64,000 bases of DNA from Microbacterium sp. T2.11-28 (lineage in GTDB: Bacteria > Actinomycetota > Actinomycetes > Actinomycetales > Microbacteriaceae): NCBI RefSeq assembly GCF_950097975.1, contig NZ_CATNHF010000028.1, forward strand, positions 62,001 to 126,000, in the 5' to 3' direction. Below the pieces are notes generated by a model that was not told the origin of the DNA, ran no database searches, and worked only from the letters and a program-made list of their open reading frames with translations. Of this stretch, positions 28,436 through 36,790 are shown piece after piece (the stretch's first letter is position 1; every line of letters starts with the position of its first letter). A program made the position numbers and the translations under genes.

Positions 28436-29974
28436 ATGACGGACACCACCACCCCGAAGAGCGCCGACGAGACGCCGGTGGACCCGGTGGATCGCGTGCT
28501 CGCACACGCCGACGGGCGGTCCGGGGTGCGCGTCTTCGGATCCGGGCAGGCGCTCGGGTCGGCGCAGGCCCTCCAGGACGCCGCGACCGTGGCCTACGGC
28601 GACGGTGACGGCGACCAGTGGGATCGCGAGGACCGCGCGGCACTGCGCCGGGTCGCCGGCCTGTCGACCGAGCTCGAGGACGTCACCGAGGTCGAGTATC
28701 GCCAGCTGCGACTCGAGAACGTGGTGCTCGTCGGCGTGTACGCGCAGGGCTCGCACGAGGACGCCGAGAACTCCCTCCGGGAACTCGCCGCGCTCGCCGA
28801 GACCGCCGGCGCGGTGGTCCTCGACGGTGTGCTGCAGCGGCGCCCGCACCCGGACCCGGCGACCTACATCGGCCGCGGCAAGGCGGCCGAGCTGCGCGAC
28901 CTGGTCGCCGCGGTCGGCGCCGACACGGTGATCGCCGACACCGAGCTCGCTTCCAGCCAGCGTCGCGCGCTGGAGGACGTCGTGAAGGTGAAGGTCATCG
29001 ACCGCACCACGGTGATCCTGGACATCTTCAGCCAGCACGCCAAGAGCCGGGAGGGCAAGGCGCAGGTCGAGCTCGCTCAGCTCGAGTACCTGCTGCCCCG
29101 CCTCCGGGGCTGGGGCGAGTCGATGTCCCGTCAGGCCGGTGGACAGGTCGGCGCCGGCGGCGCCGGCATGGGATCGCGCGGACCCGGTGAGACGAAGATC
29201 GAACTCGACCGCCGCCGCATCCGCACCCGCATGGCGCAGCTGCGCCGTCAGATCCGCGACTTCGCGCCCGCCCGCGAGGCGAAGCGCGCCGAGCGCAAAC
29301 GGCACACGATCCCGTCGGTGGCCATCGCCGGCTACACCAACGCCGGCAAGTCCAGCCTGCTCAACCGGCTGACCAGCGCCGGCGTGCTCGTCGAGAACGC
29401 CCTGTTCGCCACGCTGGACGCCACGGTCCGCCGCGCGCAGGCGGCCGACGGCCGCGTCTACACGCTCACCGACACGGTCGGATTCGTCCGCAACCTCCCG
29501 CACCAGCTGGTGGAGGCGTTCCGTTCCACGCTCGAGGAGGTCGCCGACGCCGACGTGATCGTCCATGTCGTGGACGGCTCGCATCCGGACCCGGCCGCAC
29601 AGCTGGCGACGGTCCGCGATGTGATGGCGGACGTCGGCGCGCGCTCGGCGCGTGAGATCGTCGTCTTCAACAAGGCGGATCTCGTCGACCCCGACACGCG
29701 TCTGGTGCTGCGGGGGCTCGAGCCGGAGGCGATGTTCGCGTCGTCGCGGACGGGCGAGGGGATCGCGGAGCTGCGCGAGGCGATCGAGGCGGCGCTCCCG
29801 CTTCCGGCCGTGGAGGTGCGCGCGCTCGTGCCGTACGACCGCGGCGACCTCGTCAACGCCGTGCACGAGTCGGGTCACATCGTCTCGACCTCGCACGAGG
29901 AGGGCGGCACCTCGGTCCACGCCCACGTCAACCCGCGGCTCGCGGCAGAACTCGCGCCCTACGCCCTCGCCTGA
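28436..29974 (+). CDS. hflX: GTPase HflX
   Basis: This ribosome-associated GTPase splits stalled or heat-damaged 70S ribosomes. The product has 512 residues: an N-terminal HflX domain with DPATYIGRGKAAELRDLV, a coiled coil rich in Arg/Gln (IELDRRRIRTRMAQLRRQIR), and a G domain with G1 AGYTNAGKSSLLNRL, G3 DTVGFVRNLPHQLVEAF and G4 VFNKADL. It starts at ATG 28436 with AGGAAAGG seven bases upstream; the -10 TAGAGT (28384-28389) implies a leader of about 40 bases, unlike its leaderless neighbours. It converges with the peptidase gene. Confidence 0.94.
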   Translation: MTDTTTPKSADETPVDPVDRVLAHADGRSGVRVFGSGQALGSAQALQDAATVAYGDGDGDQWDREDRAALRRVAGLSTELEDVTEVEYRQLRLENVVLVGVYAQGSHEDAENSLRELAALAETAGAVVLDGVLQRRPHPDPATYIGRGKAAELRDLVAAVGADTVIADTELASSQRRALEDVVKVKVIDRTTVILDIFSQHAKSREGKAQVELAQLEYLLPRLRGWGESMSRQAGGQVGAGGAGMGSRGPGETKIELDRRRIRTRMAQLRRQIRDFAPAREAKRAERKRHTIPSVAIAGYTNAGKSSLLNRLTSAGVLVENALFATLDATVRRAQAADGRVYTLTDTVGFVRNLPHQLVEAFRSTLEEVADADVIVHVVDGSHPDPAAQLATVRDVMADVGARSAREIVVFNKADLVDPDTRLVLRGLEPEAMFASSRTGEGIAELREAIEAALPLPAVEVRALVPYDRGDLVNAVHESGHIVSTSHEEGGTSVHAHVNPRLAAELAPYALA

Positions 29975-29983
29975 CCGCAGAGG

Positions 29984-31882
29984 TCAGTCGAGGTCGATCG
30001 CCGGCACGTCGGGGGTCTCGAAGCCGAAGACCCGGCCGAGGAAGGCCAGCTCGGTCTCCAGCGCGTGCACGATCGTCTCGGCCCGGCGGAACCCGTGCCC
30101 CTCGCCCTCGTACAGCACGTACGCGTGGGGCACGCCGCGGGAGGCGAGGGCACTGCGGATGGCCTCGGACTGCGCCGGCGGGACGACGGCGTCCTCCGCG
30201 CCCTGGAGAAGGAGCAGCGGCGCACGGAACCGGTCGGCGCGTCCGAGAGGGGAGCGCTGGAGGTACAGCTCCTCGGCCTCCGGCAGGGGACCGATGAGCC
30301 CGTCCAGATAGCGCGCCTCGAAATCGTGCGTGTCGGCGGCGAGGGCGCGCGCGTCCCCGACGCCGTACCGCGAGACCCCTGCGGCGAACACGTCGCTGGC
30401 CACCAGCGCGGCCAGCACCGTCCATCCGCCCGCGGACCCGCCTTCGATCGCGAGGCGGGCGGGATCGGCGCCGCCCTCGGCGACGAGGCCCGACGCTGCG
30501 GCCACGACATCGTCGACGTCGACCACGCCCCACTGGCCCCGCAGGCGCTCGCGGTAGTCCCGGCCGTAGCCCGTGGAACCGCCGTAGTTGACGTCGAGCA
30601 CCCCGATACCGCGACTGGTGAAGTACGCGATCTTCGCGTCGGCGACCCCGCCGACGTGTGCCGTGGGGCCGCCGTGGACCCAGACCAGGTACGGGGGGAG
30701 CTCGCCGTCAGGGGCGACGGCGTCCGGATGGGTGGGCGGGAAGTCGAACGCGTGCACCGGGCCGTGGGGCCCGGCGAAGGTCACCGCGCGGCCGTCGGGA
30801 AGCCAGTGTGTCCCGCCCTCGAAGCCGCCCCCACGCACGAGCTCGACCGCGCCCGACGCCACGTCGACCGACCAGATCCCCGTCACGCCCGGGGCGCTCC
30901 CGGAGATGAGCACGTGGCCGCGTGCCGCGTCCTCGATCAGCGCACGACTGCGCACCGGAACGTCCAGGGCGTGTGCGGTGCCGTCGGCGTCCAGCACGAC
31001 CGCCTCGTCCGAACCCTGCGTGCGCAGCGCGACCAGCCGGCCGTCGCCCACGGGCGCGTACCAGCGGGATCCGAGCACCCAGAGGGGACCGCCCGTATCC
31101 GCGGGCGCCGCGGAGACGACCACCGGGTCGCTCCCGAGCGTGACGCGGAAGACATTCCAGCGGCCCGAGGGGTCGTCCACGTAGAGCAGCGTCCGCTCGT
31201 CCTCCCACTCGGGCTGCAGCGCGGCGGTGGCGCCCGACGAGACGACGGTCCACTCGGCGACGGCGCCGTCGCCGATCCGTCCCACCCGCAGCTCGGTGCG
31301 ATCCCAGGGCATGTCGGGATGGTTCCACGCGATCCAGGCGAGGTGGCGGCCGTCCGGCGACAGCGCGGGCTGGGCCACGAAGTCGCTGCCTGCCGCGAGT
31401 TCCCTGACCTGGCCCTCCGGCGACACCGAGACGATCGATCGGCGCGGCGTGGATCCCCCCGCCTCTGCGTGCTCCTCACGCACCGCCAGCAGGGTGCCCG
31501 CCTGCCAGCGCAATCCGCCGTAGCGCACGTCGCCGGCGTCGGAGGTGAGCGGCACCGGCTCCGCCCCGGGCTGAAGCGCCCAGATGCGCTGGTCCGCCTT
31601 CTCGACGAAGAAGAGCCGGCCGCCCGGGTCCGCAGTCCACGCGCCGCCGCCGTACTCGTGCACCCGGGAGCGCGCGTTCCACGGAGCGGGGAGCACATCG
31701 GCCACCTCTCCGGCACCCGAACGACGGCGCACGGCCGTGCGGCCGCCCTCCGCGGCGATCGACTCGCCCCACCAGACCTCGTCGCCCACGAAGGCGGCGC
31801 CCTCGAAGCGGGGAGCGGATGCCGCCGCAGCCGAGGCGGAGAGGGGGGAGGGCCAGGATCCGTAGGGAAGGGTGACGACCAT
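29984..31882 (-). CDS. S9 family prolyl oligopeptidase
   Basis: A 632-residue serine peptidase or acyl-peptide hydrolase: an N-terminal seven-bladed beta-propeller (about 1-370) and a C-terminal alpha/beta-hydrolase. The nucleophile is in IEGGSAGGW (GxSxGG) and the catalytic His in YEGEGHGFRR; LPPYLVWVHGGPTAHV forms the oxyanion region. There is no signal peptide, so it is cytoplasmic and probably hydrolyses short peptides. The ATG at 31882 is preferred over a GTG three codons upstream because the minus-strand -10 TAGCGT (31895-31890) ends seven bases before it. It is divergent from metF. Confidence 0.88.
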   Translation of the reverse strand: MVVTLPYGSWPSPLSASAAAASAPRFEGAAFVGDEVWWGESIAAEGGRTAVRRRSGAGEVADVLPAPWNARSRVHEYGGGAWTADPGGRLFFVEKADQRIWALQPGAEPVPLTSDAGDVRYGGLRWQAGTLLAVREEHAEAGGSTPRRSIVSVSPEGQVRELAAGSDFVAQPALSPDGRHLAWIAWNHPDMPWDRTELRVGRIGDGAVAEWTVVSSGATAALQPEWEDERTLLYVDDPSGRWNVFRVTLGSDPVVVSAAPADTGGPLWVLGSRWYAPVGDGRLVALRTQGSDEAVVLDADGTAHALDVPVRSRALIEDAARGHVLISGSAPGVTGIWSVDVASGAVELVRGGGFEGGTHWLPDGRAVTFAGPHGPVHAFDFPPTHPDAVAPDGELPPYLVWVHGGPTAHVGGVADAKIAYFTSRGIGVLDVNYGGSTGYGRDYRERLRGQWGVVDVDDVVAAASGLVAEGGADPARLAIEGGSAGGWTVLAALVASDVFAAGVSRYGVGDARALAADTHDFEARYLDGLIGPLPEAEELYLQRSPLGRADRFRAPLLLLQGAEDAVVPPAQSEAIRSALASRGVPHAYVLYEGEGHGFRRAETIVHALETELAFLGRVFGFETPDVPAIDLD

Positions 31883-31961
31883 GTCTCCCACGCTACGCCG
31901 AGCGGTGCCGGGCGACGGTGAAACAGGGCGTCACAGATCGAGCGGCCGTGCTCCCGCGTCC

Positions 31962-31967
31962 TAGAGT
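31962..31967 (+). promoter_or_regulatory. -10 element of metF-metE
   Basis: TAGAGT has the TANNNT form used throughout the window. If transcription starts about seven bases downstream, the metF leader is about 163 bases, unusually long here. Confidence 0.55.
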
Positions 31968-31974
31968 GGTGCCA

Positions 31975-32137
31975 ACGATCCGGAACCTCACGGGGACGGA
32001 CGGCTCGGACCACCGCACCCCGTGCGGCTCCGGGCAGGAGCGACAGCCGAGCCCGGCACCCGCCCGCAGACCGCACCCGCGTGCGGCCGCGGCCGACCGG
32101 CCCCCTGATCCACCGCCTGCCTGAACCGAGAGCTGTC
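31975..32137 (+). promoter_or_regulatory. Folded 5' leader of metF-metE, candidate attenuator or riboswitch
   Basis: The leader can form a branched fold. A stem GGCTCGG (32002-32008) with CCGAGCC (32047-32053) encloses hairpin CCGCAC-CCC-GTGCGG (32013-32027) and hairpin CTCC-GGGCA-GGAG (32028-32040). A separate hairpin CCGCAC-CCGC-GTGCGG (32071-32086) repeats the same arms, so arms can swap between the two. No match to SAM-I, SAM-IV or cobalamin riboswitch signatures was recognised. The role in methionine control is inferred from position. Confidence 0.5.
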
Positions 32138-33100
32138 ATGTCGAATGCCGTCGAGGCGTCTGCATCGCCTTCCGTGCCGATCTCCTTCGAGGTCTACCCG
32201 CCCCGGACCGCCGCCGGCATGCCGGCGCTGCACGAGACCATCCGGCGTCTGGCAGAAGCCCGGCCCCAGTTCATCTCGGTGACCTTCGGAGCGGGCGGTT
32301 CCACGGGAGGACGGTCCCTCGAGGTCCTCACGCACATCCTCCGCGAGACCGCGGTGCCGCCGCTCGCGCACTTGACCTGCGTCGGAAGCACGTACGCCGA
32401 CGCGGGAGCCCTCATCCGCGAGTTCCTCGACGCGGGCATCACGCGCTTCCTCGCCCTTCGTGGCGATCCGCCCGCCGGGGCGCAGGAGGGAGACGCCTTC
32501 CTCGGCGACCTCGAGAGCGCCGCCCAGCTCGTGCAGCTGATCGACCGCGTCCAGGCCGAGCGTGCGCCCTACAGCGAGGCGGACGTGCCGGGGCTGCCGG
32601 GCGCTGCCACGGTCGCGCCCCGCGAGCGCGTGCAGATCTCCGTCGCCGCCTTCCCCAACGGGCACCCGCGGTCGCGGCATCCGCACGAGCACATCGACGC
32701 GCTCCTGGCGAAGCAGGCGGCGGGGGCGACCCTCGCCATCACCCAGCTGTTCTTCGAGGCCGACGACTACCTCGGCTTCGTCGCGCGTGCCCGCCGCGCA
32801 GGCGTGCACATCCCGATCCTGCCGGGCCTCATGCCGCTGACCTCGCCCGGGAGGCTCGCCCGCGTGCTCGAGCTCACCGGCGAGGCGCGCCCGGCCGCGT
32901 TCGCCGATGCGCTCGACGCCGCCACCTCGGCCGAGGAGCAGCGCGCGATCGGGATCGCGCACGCCGCTGCGCTGGCACGCGCCGTGATCGAGGGCGGCGC
33001 GCCGGGCGTGCACCTCTACGCGTTCAACAACCACCAGACGGTGCTGACGGTCCTCCGTGAGGCCGGCATCCTCGACGACCGACAGGAGACCCCCGCATGA
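32138..33100 (+). CDS. metF: Methylenetetrahydrofolate reductase
   Basis: This flavoenzyme makes 5-methyl-tetrahydrofolate, the methyl donor used by MetE. The 320 residues include the N-terminal SFEVYPPRTAAGM with the catalytic Glu, FISVTFGAGGSTGGRSLEV, the FAD region FLALRGDPPAG, VAAFPNGHP, and the C-terminal GVHLYAFNN. It starts at ATG 32138 behind a long structured leader. The stop overlaps the metE ATG by four bases, so the donor-making and donor-using enzymes are coupled. Confidence 0.94.
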   Translation: MSNAVEASASPSVPISFEVYPPRTAAGMPALHETIRRLAEARPQFISVTFGAGGSTGGRSLEVLTHILRETAVPPLAHLTCVGSTYADAGALIREFLDAGITRFLALRGDPPAGAQEGDAFLGDLESAAQLVQLIDRVQAERAPYSEADVPGLPGAATVAPRERVQISVAAFPNGHPRSRHPHEHIDALLAKQAAGATLAITQLFFEADDYLGFVARARRAGVHIPILPGLMPLTSPGRLARVLELTGEARPAAFADALDAATSAEEQRAIGIAHAAALARAVIEGGAPGVHLYAFNNHQTVLTVLREAGILDDRQETPA

Positions 33101-35415
33101 CGTTCCCCGCCGCCACGATCCTCGGCTACCCGCGCATCGGCCGCCGCCGCGAGCTCAAGCAGGCCGTCGAGGCGCACTGGGCGGGTCGTCTCTCCGAACC
33201 GGACCTCGAGGCTGCCGCGGCCGAGCTGCGCGGACGGACGCGGGCGCGCCTGGTGGAGCTCGGCCTCGGCGCCGGCGACTCGTCGATCCCCGAGTCCTTC
33301 TCGTACTACGACCAGGTGCTCGATCTCGCCGTCGCGGTCGGAGCGATCCCGCACCGGTTCGAGGCCCTCCGCGAGCGCGACGGCAGCATTCCGCTGGCCG
33401 CATACTTCGCGATCGCCCGGGGCGACGACGAGCGACCGCCGTTGGAGATGACCAAGTGGTTCGACACCAACTACCACTACCTCGTGCCCGAGATCGGCCC
33501 CGAGACGGTCTTCTCCCCGTCCGGCGACCGGTTCGCGGCGCAGGTGCGCGAGGCCCGGAGCGCCGGGTTCGTCACCCGGCCGGTGCTCGTGGGCCCGGTG
33601 ACCTTCCTCGCCCTGGCCAAGCCGTCCTCCGATGCGCCGGAGGGGTTCCGGCCGCTGGACCGGCTGGACGACCTCCTCCCCGTCTACGCGGAGATCCTCG
33701 CCGACCTCGCCGAGGCCGGTGCGGAGTGGGTGCAGCTGGACGAGCACGCTCTGGTGAGCCAGGCGCTGGGAGCGTCCGACGCCGAGCTCACCCGCGCCGC
33801 CGAGCGCGCCTACGAGGCGCTGGGTGCGGCCCCTTCCCGCCCGCGTGTGCTCGTCGCCGCCGGTTACGCGTCGCTGTCCGACGAGGCGTGGGCCGCGCTG
33901 GCAGCCGCGCCGATCGAGGCCCTCGCCCTCGATCTGCATCGCGGCCCGGTTCCCGCACCGGTGCCGGGCCTGGCCGAGAAGGTCCTCGTCGGCGGTGTCG
34001 TCGACGGGCGGAACATCTGGCGAGGCGACCTCCGCGCGGCGTGGGAGCGGCTGCAGGAGCTGCGCTCGCTCGGTGCGCGCCAGGTGGCGGCAGGCACCTC
34101 GACGTCGCTGCAGCACGTGCCGCACGACGTCGCCGACGAGCCGGACCTGGCGCCGCGCCTGCGATCCTGGCTAGCGTTCGCCGACCAGAAGACCGCGCAG
34201 GCGGCGACGCTCGGCCGGGGCCTGACGCTCGGTGCGGAGGCGATCGCCGCCGACATCGCCGACGCCGACGCCGCACTGGCGGATCGCCGGGAGGCGCCGG
34301 GCGTGCGCGACGGACAGGTGCGGACGCGCCTTGGCCGACTGTCGCCCGGCGACCTCGCCCGGCCCTCCGACGCAGAACGGGCCGCGGCGCAGCAGGACCT
34401 CGGACTGCCGCTGCTTCCGACGACGACGATCGGCTCGTTCCCGCAGACCGCGGAGATCCGCCGGGCGCGCGCCCGCCATGGGCGTGGGGAGCTCGGCACG
34501 TCCGCCTACGAAAGCTACCTGCGGGACGAGATCTCCCGCGTCGTGGAGCTGCAGGAGGAGCTCGGCCTCGACGTCCTCGTGCACGGAGAGGCGGAGCGCA
34601 ACGACATGGTGCAGTACTTCGCTGAGCACCTCCAGGGCTTCGCGGTCACCCGCAACGGCTGGGTCCAGTCCTACGGATCGCGCGCCACGCGGCCCTCGAT
34701 CCTGTGGGGCGACGTCTCGCGGCCGGCACCGATCACCGTGGGATGGTCGAGCTTCGCCCAGTCCCTGACCGCCCGTCCCATGAAGGGAATGCTGACGGGG
34801 CCGGTGACGATCCTGGCCTGGTCGTTCGTCCGCGACGACCAGCCCCTCGCGGAGACGGCCGACCAGGTCGCGCTCGCGCTGCGCGACGAGATCGCCGATC
34901 TCGAGGATGCGGGGATCCGCATCATCCAGGTCGACGAGCCCGCCCTCCGCGAGCTCCTGCCCCTGAAGGCGGCGCAGCAGCCGTCGTACCTGGCGTGGTC
35001 GGTGGCTGCCTTCCGGCTCGCGACGGGCGGGGCGGCCGCGCGCACCCAGGTGCACACGCATCTCTGCTACTCGGAGTTCGACGTCGTGATCGACGCGATC
35101 GCGGCCCTCGATGCCGATGTGACCTCGATCGAGGCGGCGCGCAGCCGCGGGGAGGTGATCGACGACATCGCCGCGGCGGGGTTCTCCCATGGCGTCGGTC
35201 CGGGGGTCTACGACATCCACGCCCCGCGCGTGCCGTCCGTCGACGAGGTCGCCGAGCTCCTGGAGCGGGCGGCCGATGCGCTGCCGCTGCGGCAGGTGTG
35301 GGTCAACCCCGACTGCGGTCTGAAGACGCGCGGCTACGACGAGACCGTGGAGTCGCTGCGCAATGTGGTCGTCGCGACCGAGCGCGTCCGCGCGAAGGTG
35401 GCGGCGCTGAGCTGA
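33097..35415 (+). CDS. metE: Cobalamin-independent methionine synthase
   Basis: This enzyme transfers methyl from 5-methyl-THF-triglutamate to homocysteine without B12. The product has 772 residues of two fused barrels. The N-terminal part has LGYPRIGRRRELKQAVEAHW and KWFDTNYHYLVPE. The C-terminal part has TIGSFPQT, RNDMVQYF-type motifs and the zinc ligands in VHTHLCYSEF (His, Cys), with the last Cys in VNPDCGLKTRGY. It starts at ATG 33097, overlapping metF (ATGA). It converges on lexA. B12-dependent MetH is not in the window. Confidence 0.96.
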   Translation: MTFPAATILGYPRIGRRRELKQAVEAHWAGRLSEPDLEAAAAELRGRTRARLVELGLGAGDSSIPESFSYYDQVLDLAVAVGAIPHRFEALRERDGSIPLAAYFAIARGDDERPPLEMTKWFDTNYHYLVPEIGPETVFSPSGDRFAAQVREARSAGFVTRPVLVGPVTFLALAKPSSDAPEGFRPLDRLDDLLPVYAEILADLAEAGAEWVQLDEHALVSQALGASDAELTRAAERAYEALGAAPSRPRVLVAAGYASLSDEAWAALAAAPIEALALDLHRGPVPAPVPGLAEKVLVGGVVDGRNIWRGDLRAAWERLQELRSLGARQVAAGTSTSLQHVPHDVADEPDLAPRLRSWLAFADQKTAQAATLGRGLTLGAEAIAADIADADAALADRREAPGVRDGQVRTRLGRLSPGDLARPSDAERAAAQQDLGLPLLPTTTIGSFPQTAEIRRARARHGRGELGTSAYESYLRDEISRVVELQEELGLDVLVHGEAERNDMVQYFAEHLQGFAVTRNGWVQSYGSRATRPSILWGDVSRPAPITVGWSSFAQSLTARPMKGMLTGPVTILAWSFVRDDQPLAETADQVALALRDEIADLEDAGIRIIQVDEPALRELLPLKAAQQPSYLAWSVAAFRLATGGAAARTQVHTHLCYSEFDVVIDAIAALDADVTSIEAARSRGEVIDDIAAAGFSHGVGPGVYDIHAPRVPSVDEVAELLERAADALPLRQVWVNPDCGLKTRGYDETVESLRNVVVATERVRAKVAALS

Positions 35416-35418
35416 CGC

Positions 35419-35448
35419 GGCCGGGGAGGCGCGTGCCCGAGCCCGGCC
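35419..35448. terminator. Possible bidirectional terminator, metE / lexA
   Basis: Arms GGCCGGG (35419-35425) and CCCGGCC (35442-35448) form a 7-bp hairpin in the 36 bases between the convergent stops. There is no U-tract. Confidence 0.35.
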
Positions 35449-35451
35449 CGG

Positions 35452-36135
35452 TCAGACCGCGCGCAGGACGGCGACGACCTTGCCGAGGACGACGGCGTCG
35501 TCGCCGAGGATGGGCTCGAAGGCCGTGTTGCGGGGGAGCAGCCAGGTGTGCCCGTCGCGCTGGCGGAAGGTCTTGACGGTCGCCTCGCCGTCGAGCATCG
35601 CCGCGACGATGTCGCCGTTGTCGGCGACGGGCTGCGAGCGCACGACCACCCAGTCGCCGTCGCAGATCGCCGCGTCGATCATCGACTCGCCGCTCACCCG
35701 GAGCATGAACAGGTCGCCCTTGCCGACGAGCTGACGGGGGAGGGGGAAGATCTCCTCGACCTGCTGGTCTGCGGTGATGGGGACGCCGGCGGCGATGCGC
35801 CCGACCAGGGGGACCATCGCGGCGTCGCCGACCGCGGGCGCCTCGTCTGCGGGGTTCTCGGCGGCGCTGCCGGGCAGGTCGATCAGCACCTCCATCGCGC
35901 GGGTCTTGCCGGGGTCGCGGCGCAGGTAGCCGCTGAGCTCGAGCTGGTTGAGCTGGTGCGTGACGCTGGAGAGCGACTTGAGTCCGACGGCGTCGCCGAT
36001 CTCGCGCATGCTCGGCGGATAGCCGTGACGCGCGATCGATCGCTGGATGACCTCGAGGATCGCCAGCTGCTTGTCGCTGAGCGACTTGCGTCGACGGGTC
36101 TGGGGCTTGTCCCTGGCCGACCGGATCTCGTCCAT
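35452..36135 (-). CDS. lexA: SOS repressor LexA
   Basis: This repressor of the DNA-damage response cleaves itself when RecA filaments form. The 227 residues comprise a winged helix-turn-helix (residues 18-80: [33 protein letters not shown]), an acidic linker, and an S24 peptidase domain. The cleavage site is Ala116-Gly117 (GRIAAGVP), nucleophile Ser151 (VSGESMIDA) and general base Lys188 (GEATVKTF). It is divergent from a LysM gene, as in Bacillus (yneA) and Mycobacterium (Rv2719c), and it would act on the recA box at 21768. Confidence 0.97.
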   Translation of the reverse strand: MDEIRSARDKPQTRRRKSLSDKQLAILEVIQRSIARHGYPPSMREIGDAVGLKSLSSVTHQLNQLELSGYLRRDPGKTRAMEVLIDLPGSAAENPADEAPAVGDAAMVPLVGRIAAGVPITADQQVEEIFPLPRQLVGKGDLFMLRVSGESMIDAAICDGDWVVVRSQPVADNGDIVAAMLDGEATVKTFRQRDGHTWLLPRNTAFEPILGDDAVVLGKVVAVLRAV

Positions 36136-36290
36136 GGCCGCGCTCCTCTCGAGTCCTCCGGAAGGTCAGCGCCTTCGAATGTCGGAGGTGGGTGATGGGG
36201 TCTAGATATCGAAACCGTATCCGGTCTCGTCGCAGCCGAGCGTGAGGCGATCGCGTGTCGCGTTCGATTCATCTGCGATGTCGGATGCCC
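36136..36290. promoter_or_regulatory. lexA upstream region
   Basis: These bases precede lexA on the minus strand. A -10-like TAGACC is readable there (minus strand of about 36217-36222), but I find no well-matched SOS box other than the degenerate one at 36308-36323, which lies about 170 bases from the lexA start. Confidence 0.3.
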
Positions 36291-36323
36291 TTGACACCAT
36301 ACTTGTATCGAAGATAGATTCGG
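36291..36323 (+). promoter_or_regulatory. Promoter of the LysM gene with overlapping degenerate SOS box
   Basis: A -35 TTGACA (36291-36296, perfect consensus) and a -10 TAGATT (36315-36320) are 18 bases apart. TCGAAGATAGATTCGG (36308-36323) covers the -10 and keeps 9 of the 12 defined bases of the TCGAAC-N4-GTTCGA SOS box. LexA binding here is inferred from this match and from the adjacent lexA gene. Confidence 0.6.
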
Positions 36324-36327
36324 AAGA

Positions 36328-36373
36328 GAACTTCGCACCCGGCCCTCCCGGCCGAGAGTCGGGTGCGAAGTTC
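36328..36373 (+). repeat. 14-bp inverted repeat in the LysM gene leader
   Basis: GAACTTCGCACCCG (36328-36341) and its exact complement (36360-36373) form a long perfect stem. A nested GGCC-CTCCC-GGCC lies in the loop. It sits just after the promoter and before the Shine-Dalgarno GGGAGG (36396-36401). No U-tract follows, so mRNA stability or translation control is likelier than termination. Confidence 0.7.
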
Positions 36374-36405
36374 CGAACTCCGAACTCGGATCCCCGGGAG
36401 GAATC

Positions 36406-36771
36406 ATGACCACCATCGACATCGCCGCAGCATCCGCGCTGACTCCGGCGACCCGCCTGCGCCTGACGACGCGCGGTCGGCGCGTGGTCGCTTTCCTCGC
36501 AGCCCTGCCGGCGGTCGCCGCGCTGGGCATCGCGATCGTCTCCGGGGGCGCCGCCCTCGCGTCCGCCGACCGCGAGGCGGCGTCGACCGAGTTCGCGACC
36601 GTGACCGTCCTTCCAGGCGACAGCCTGTGGTCCATCGCCCAGGAGGTCGCACCGGCGGCCGACCCCCGCGACGTGGTCGACGCGATCGTCCGTCTGAACG
36701 CCCTCGGCACCGCACAGCTCGACGCCGGCCAGGAGCTCTCGATCCCCGCGGAGTACGCGACGCAGGAGTGA
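36406..36771 (+). CDS. Membrane-anchored LysM protein, probable SOS division inhibitor
   Basis: A 121-residue protein with a cytoplasmic basic N-terminus, one membrane helix (about 26-52) and an external LysM domain (about 65-113: VTVLPGDSLWSIAQEVAP ... VVDAIVRLNALG ... LDAGQELSIP) for peptidoglycan binding. Size, topology and position divergent from lexA match YneA of Bacillus and Rv2719c/ChiZ of Mycobacterium, SOS-induced proteins that delay division. The promoter has a consensus -35 and a degenerate LexA box, and a long hairpin lies in the leader. Start ATG 36406 follows GGGAGG by five bases. The division-inhibitor role is inferred from synteny and domain layout; no enzymatic domain is visible. 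Confidence 0.75.
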   Translation: MTTIDIAAASALTPATRLRLTTRGRRVVAFLAALPAVAALGIAIVSGGAALASADREAASTEFATVTVLPGDSLWSIAQEVAPAADPRDVVDAIVRLNALGTAQLDAGQELSIPAEYATQE

Positions 36772-36790
36772 GCGGTCCTAGCATGGAGGC

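Noticed and set aside
31883..31891. GTG at 31891 as the start of the S9 peptidase.
   Set aside because: It overlaps the -10 hexamer; the ATG at 31882 is placed exactly for a leaderless transcript.
31975..32137. A cobalamin or SAM riboswitch before metF-metE.
   Set aside because: I could not find the B12 box or the conserved SAM-I/SAM-IV core bases; only a generic structured leader is claimed.
31975..32137. A methionine-rich leader peptide in the metF leader, by analogy with arg.
   Set aside because: No ORF with repeated Met codons is present in any frame.
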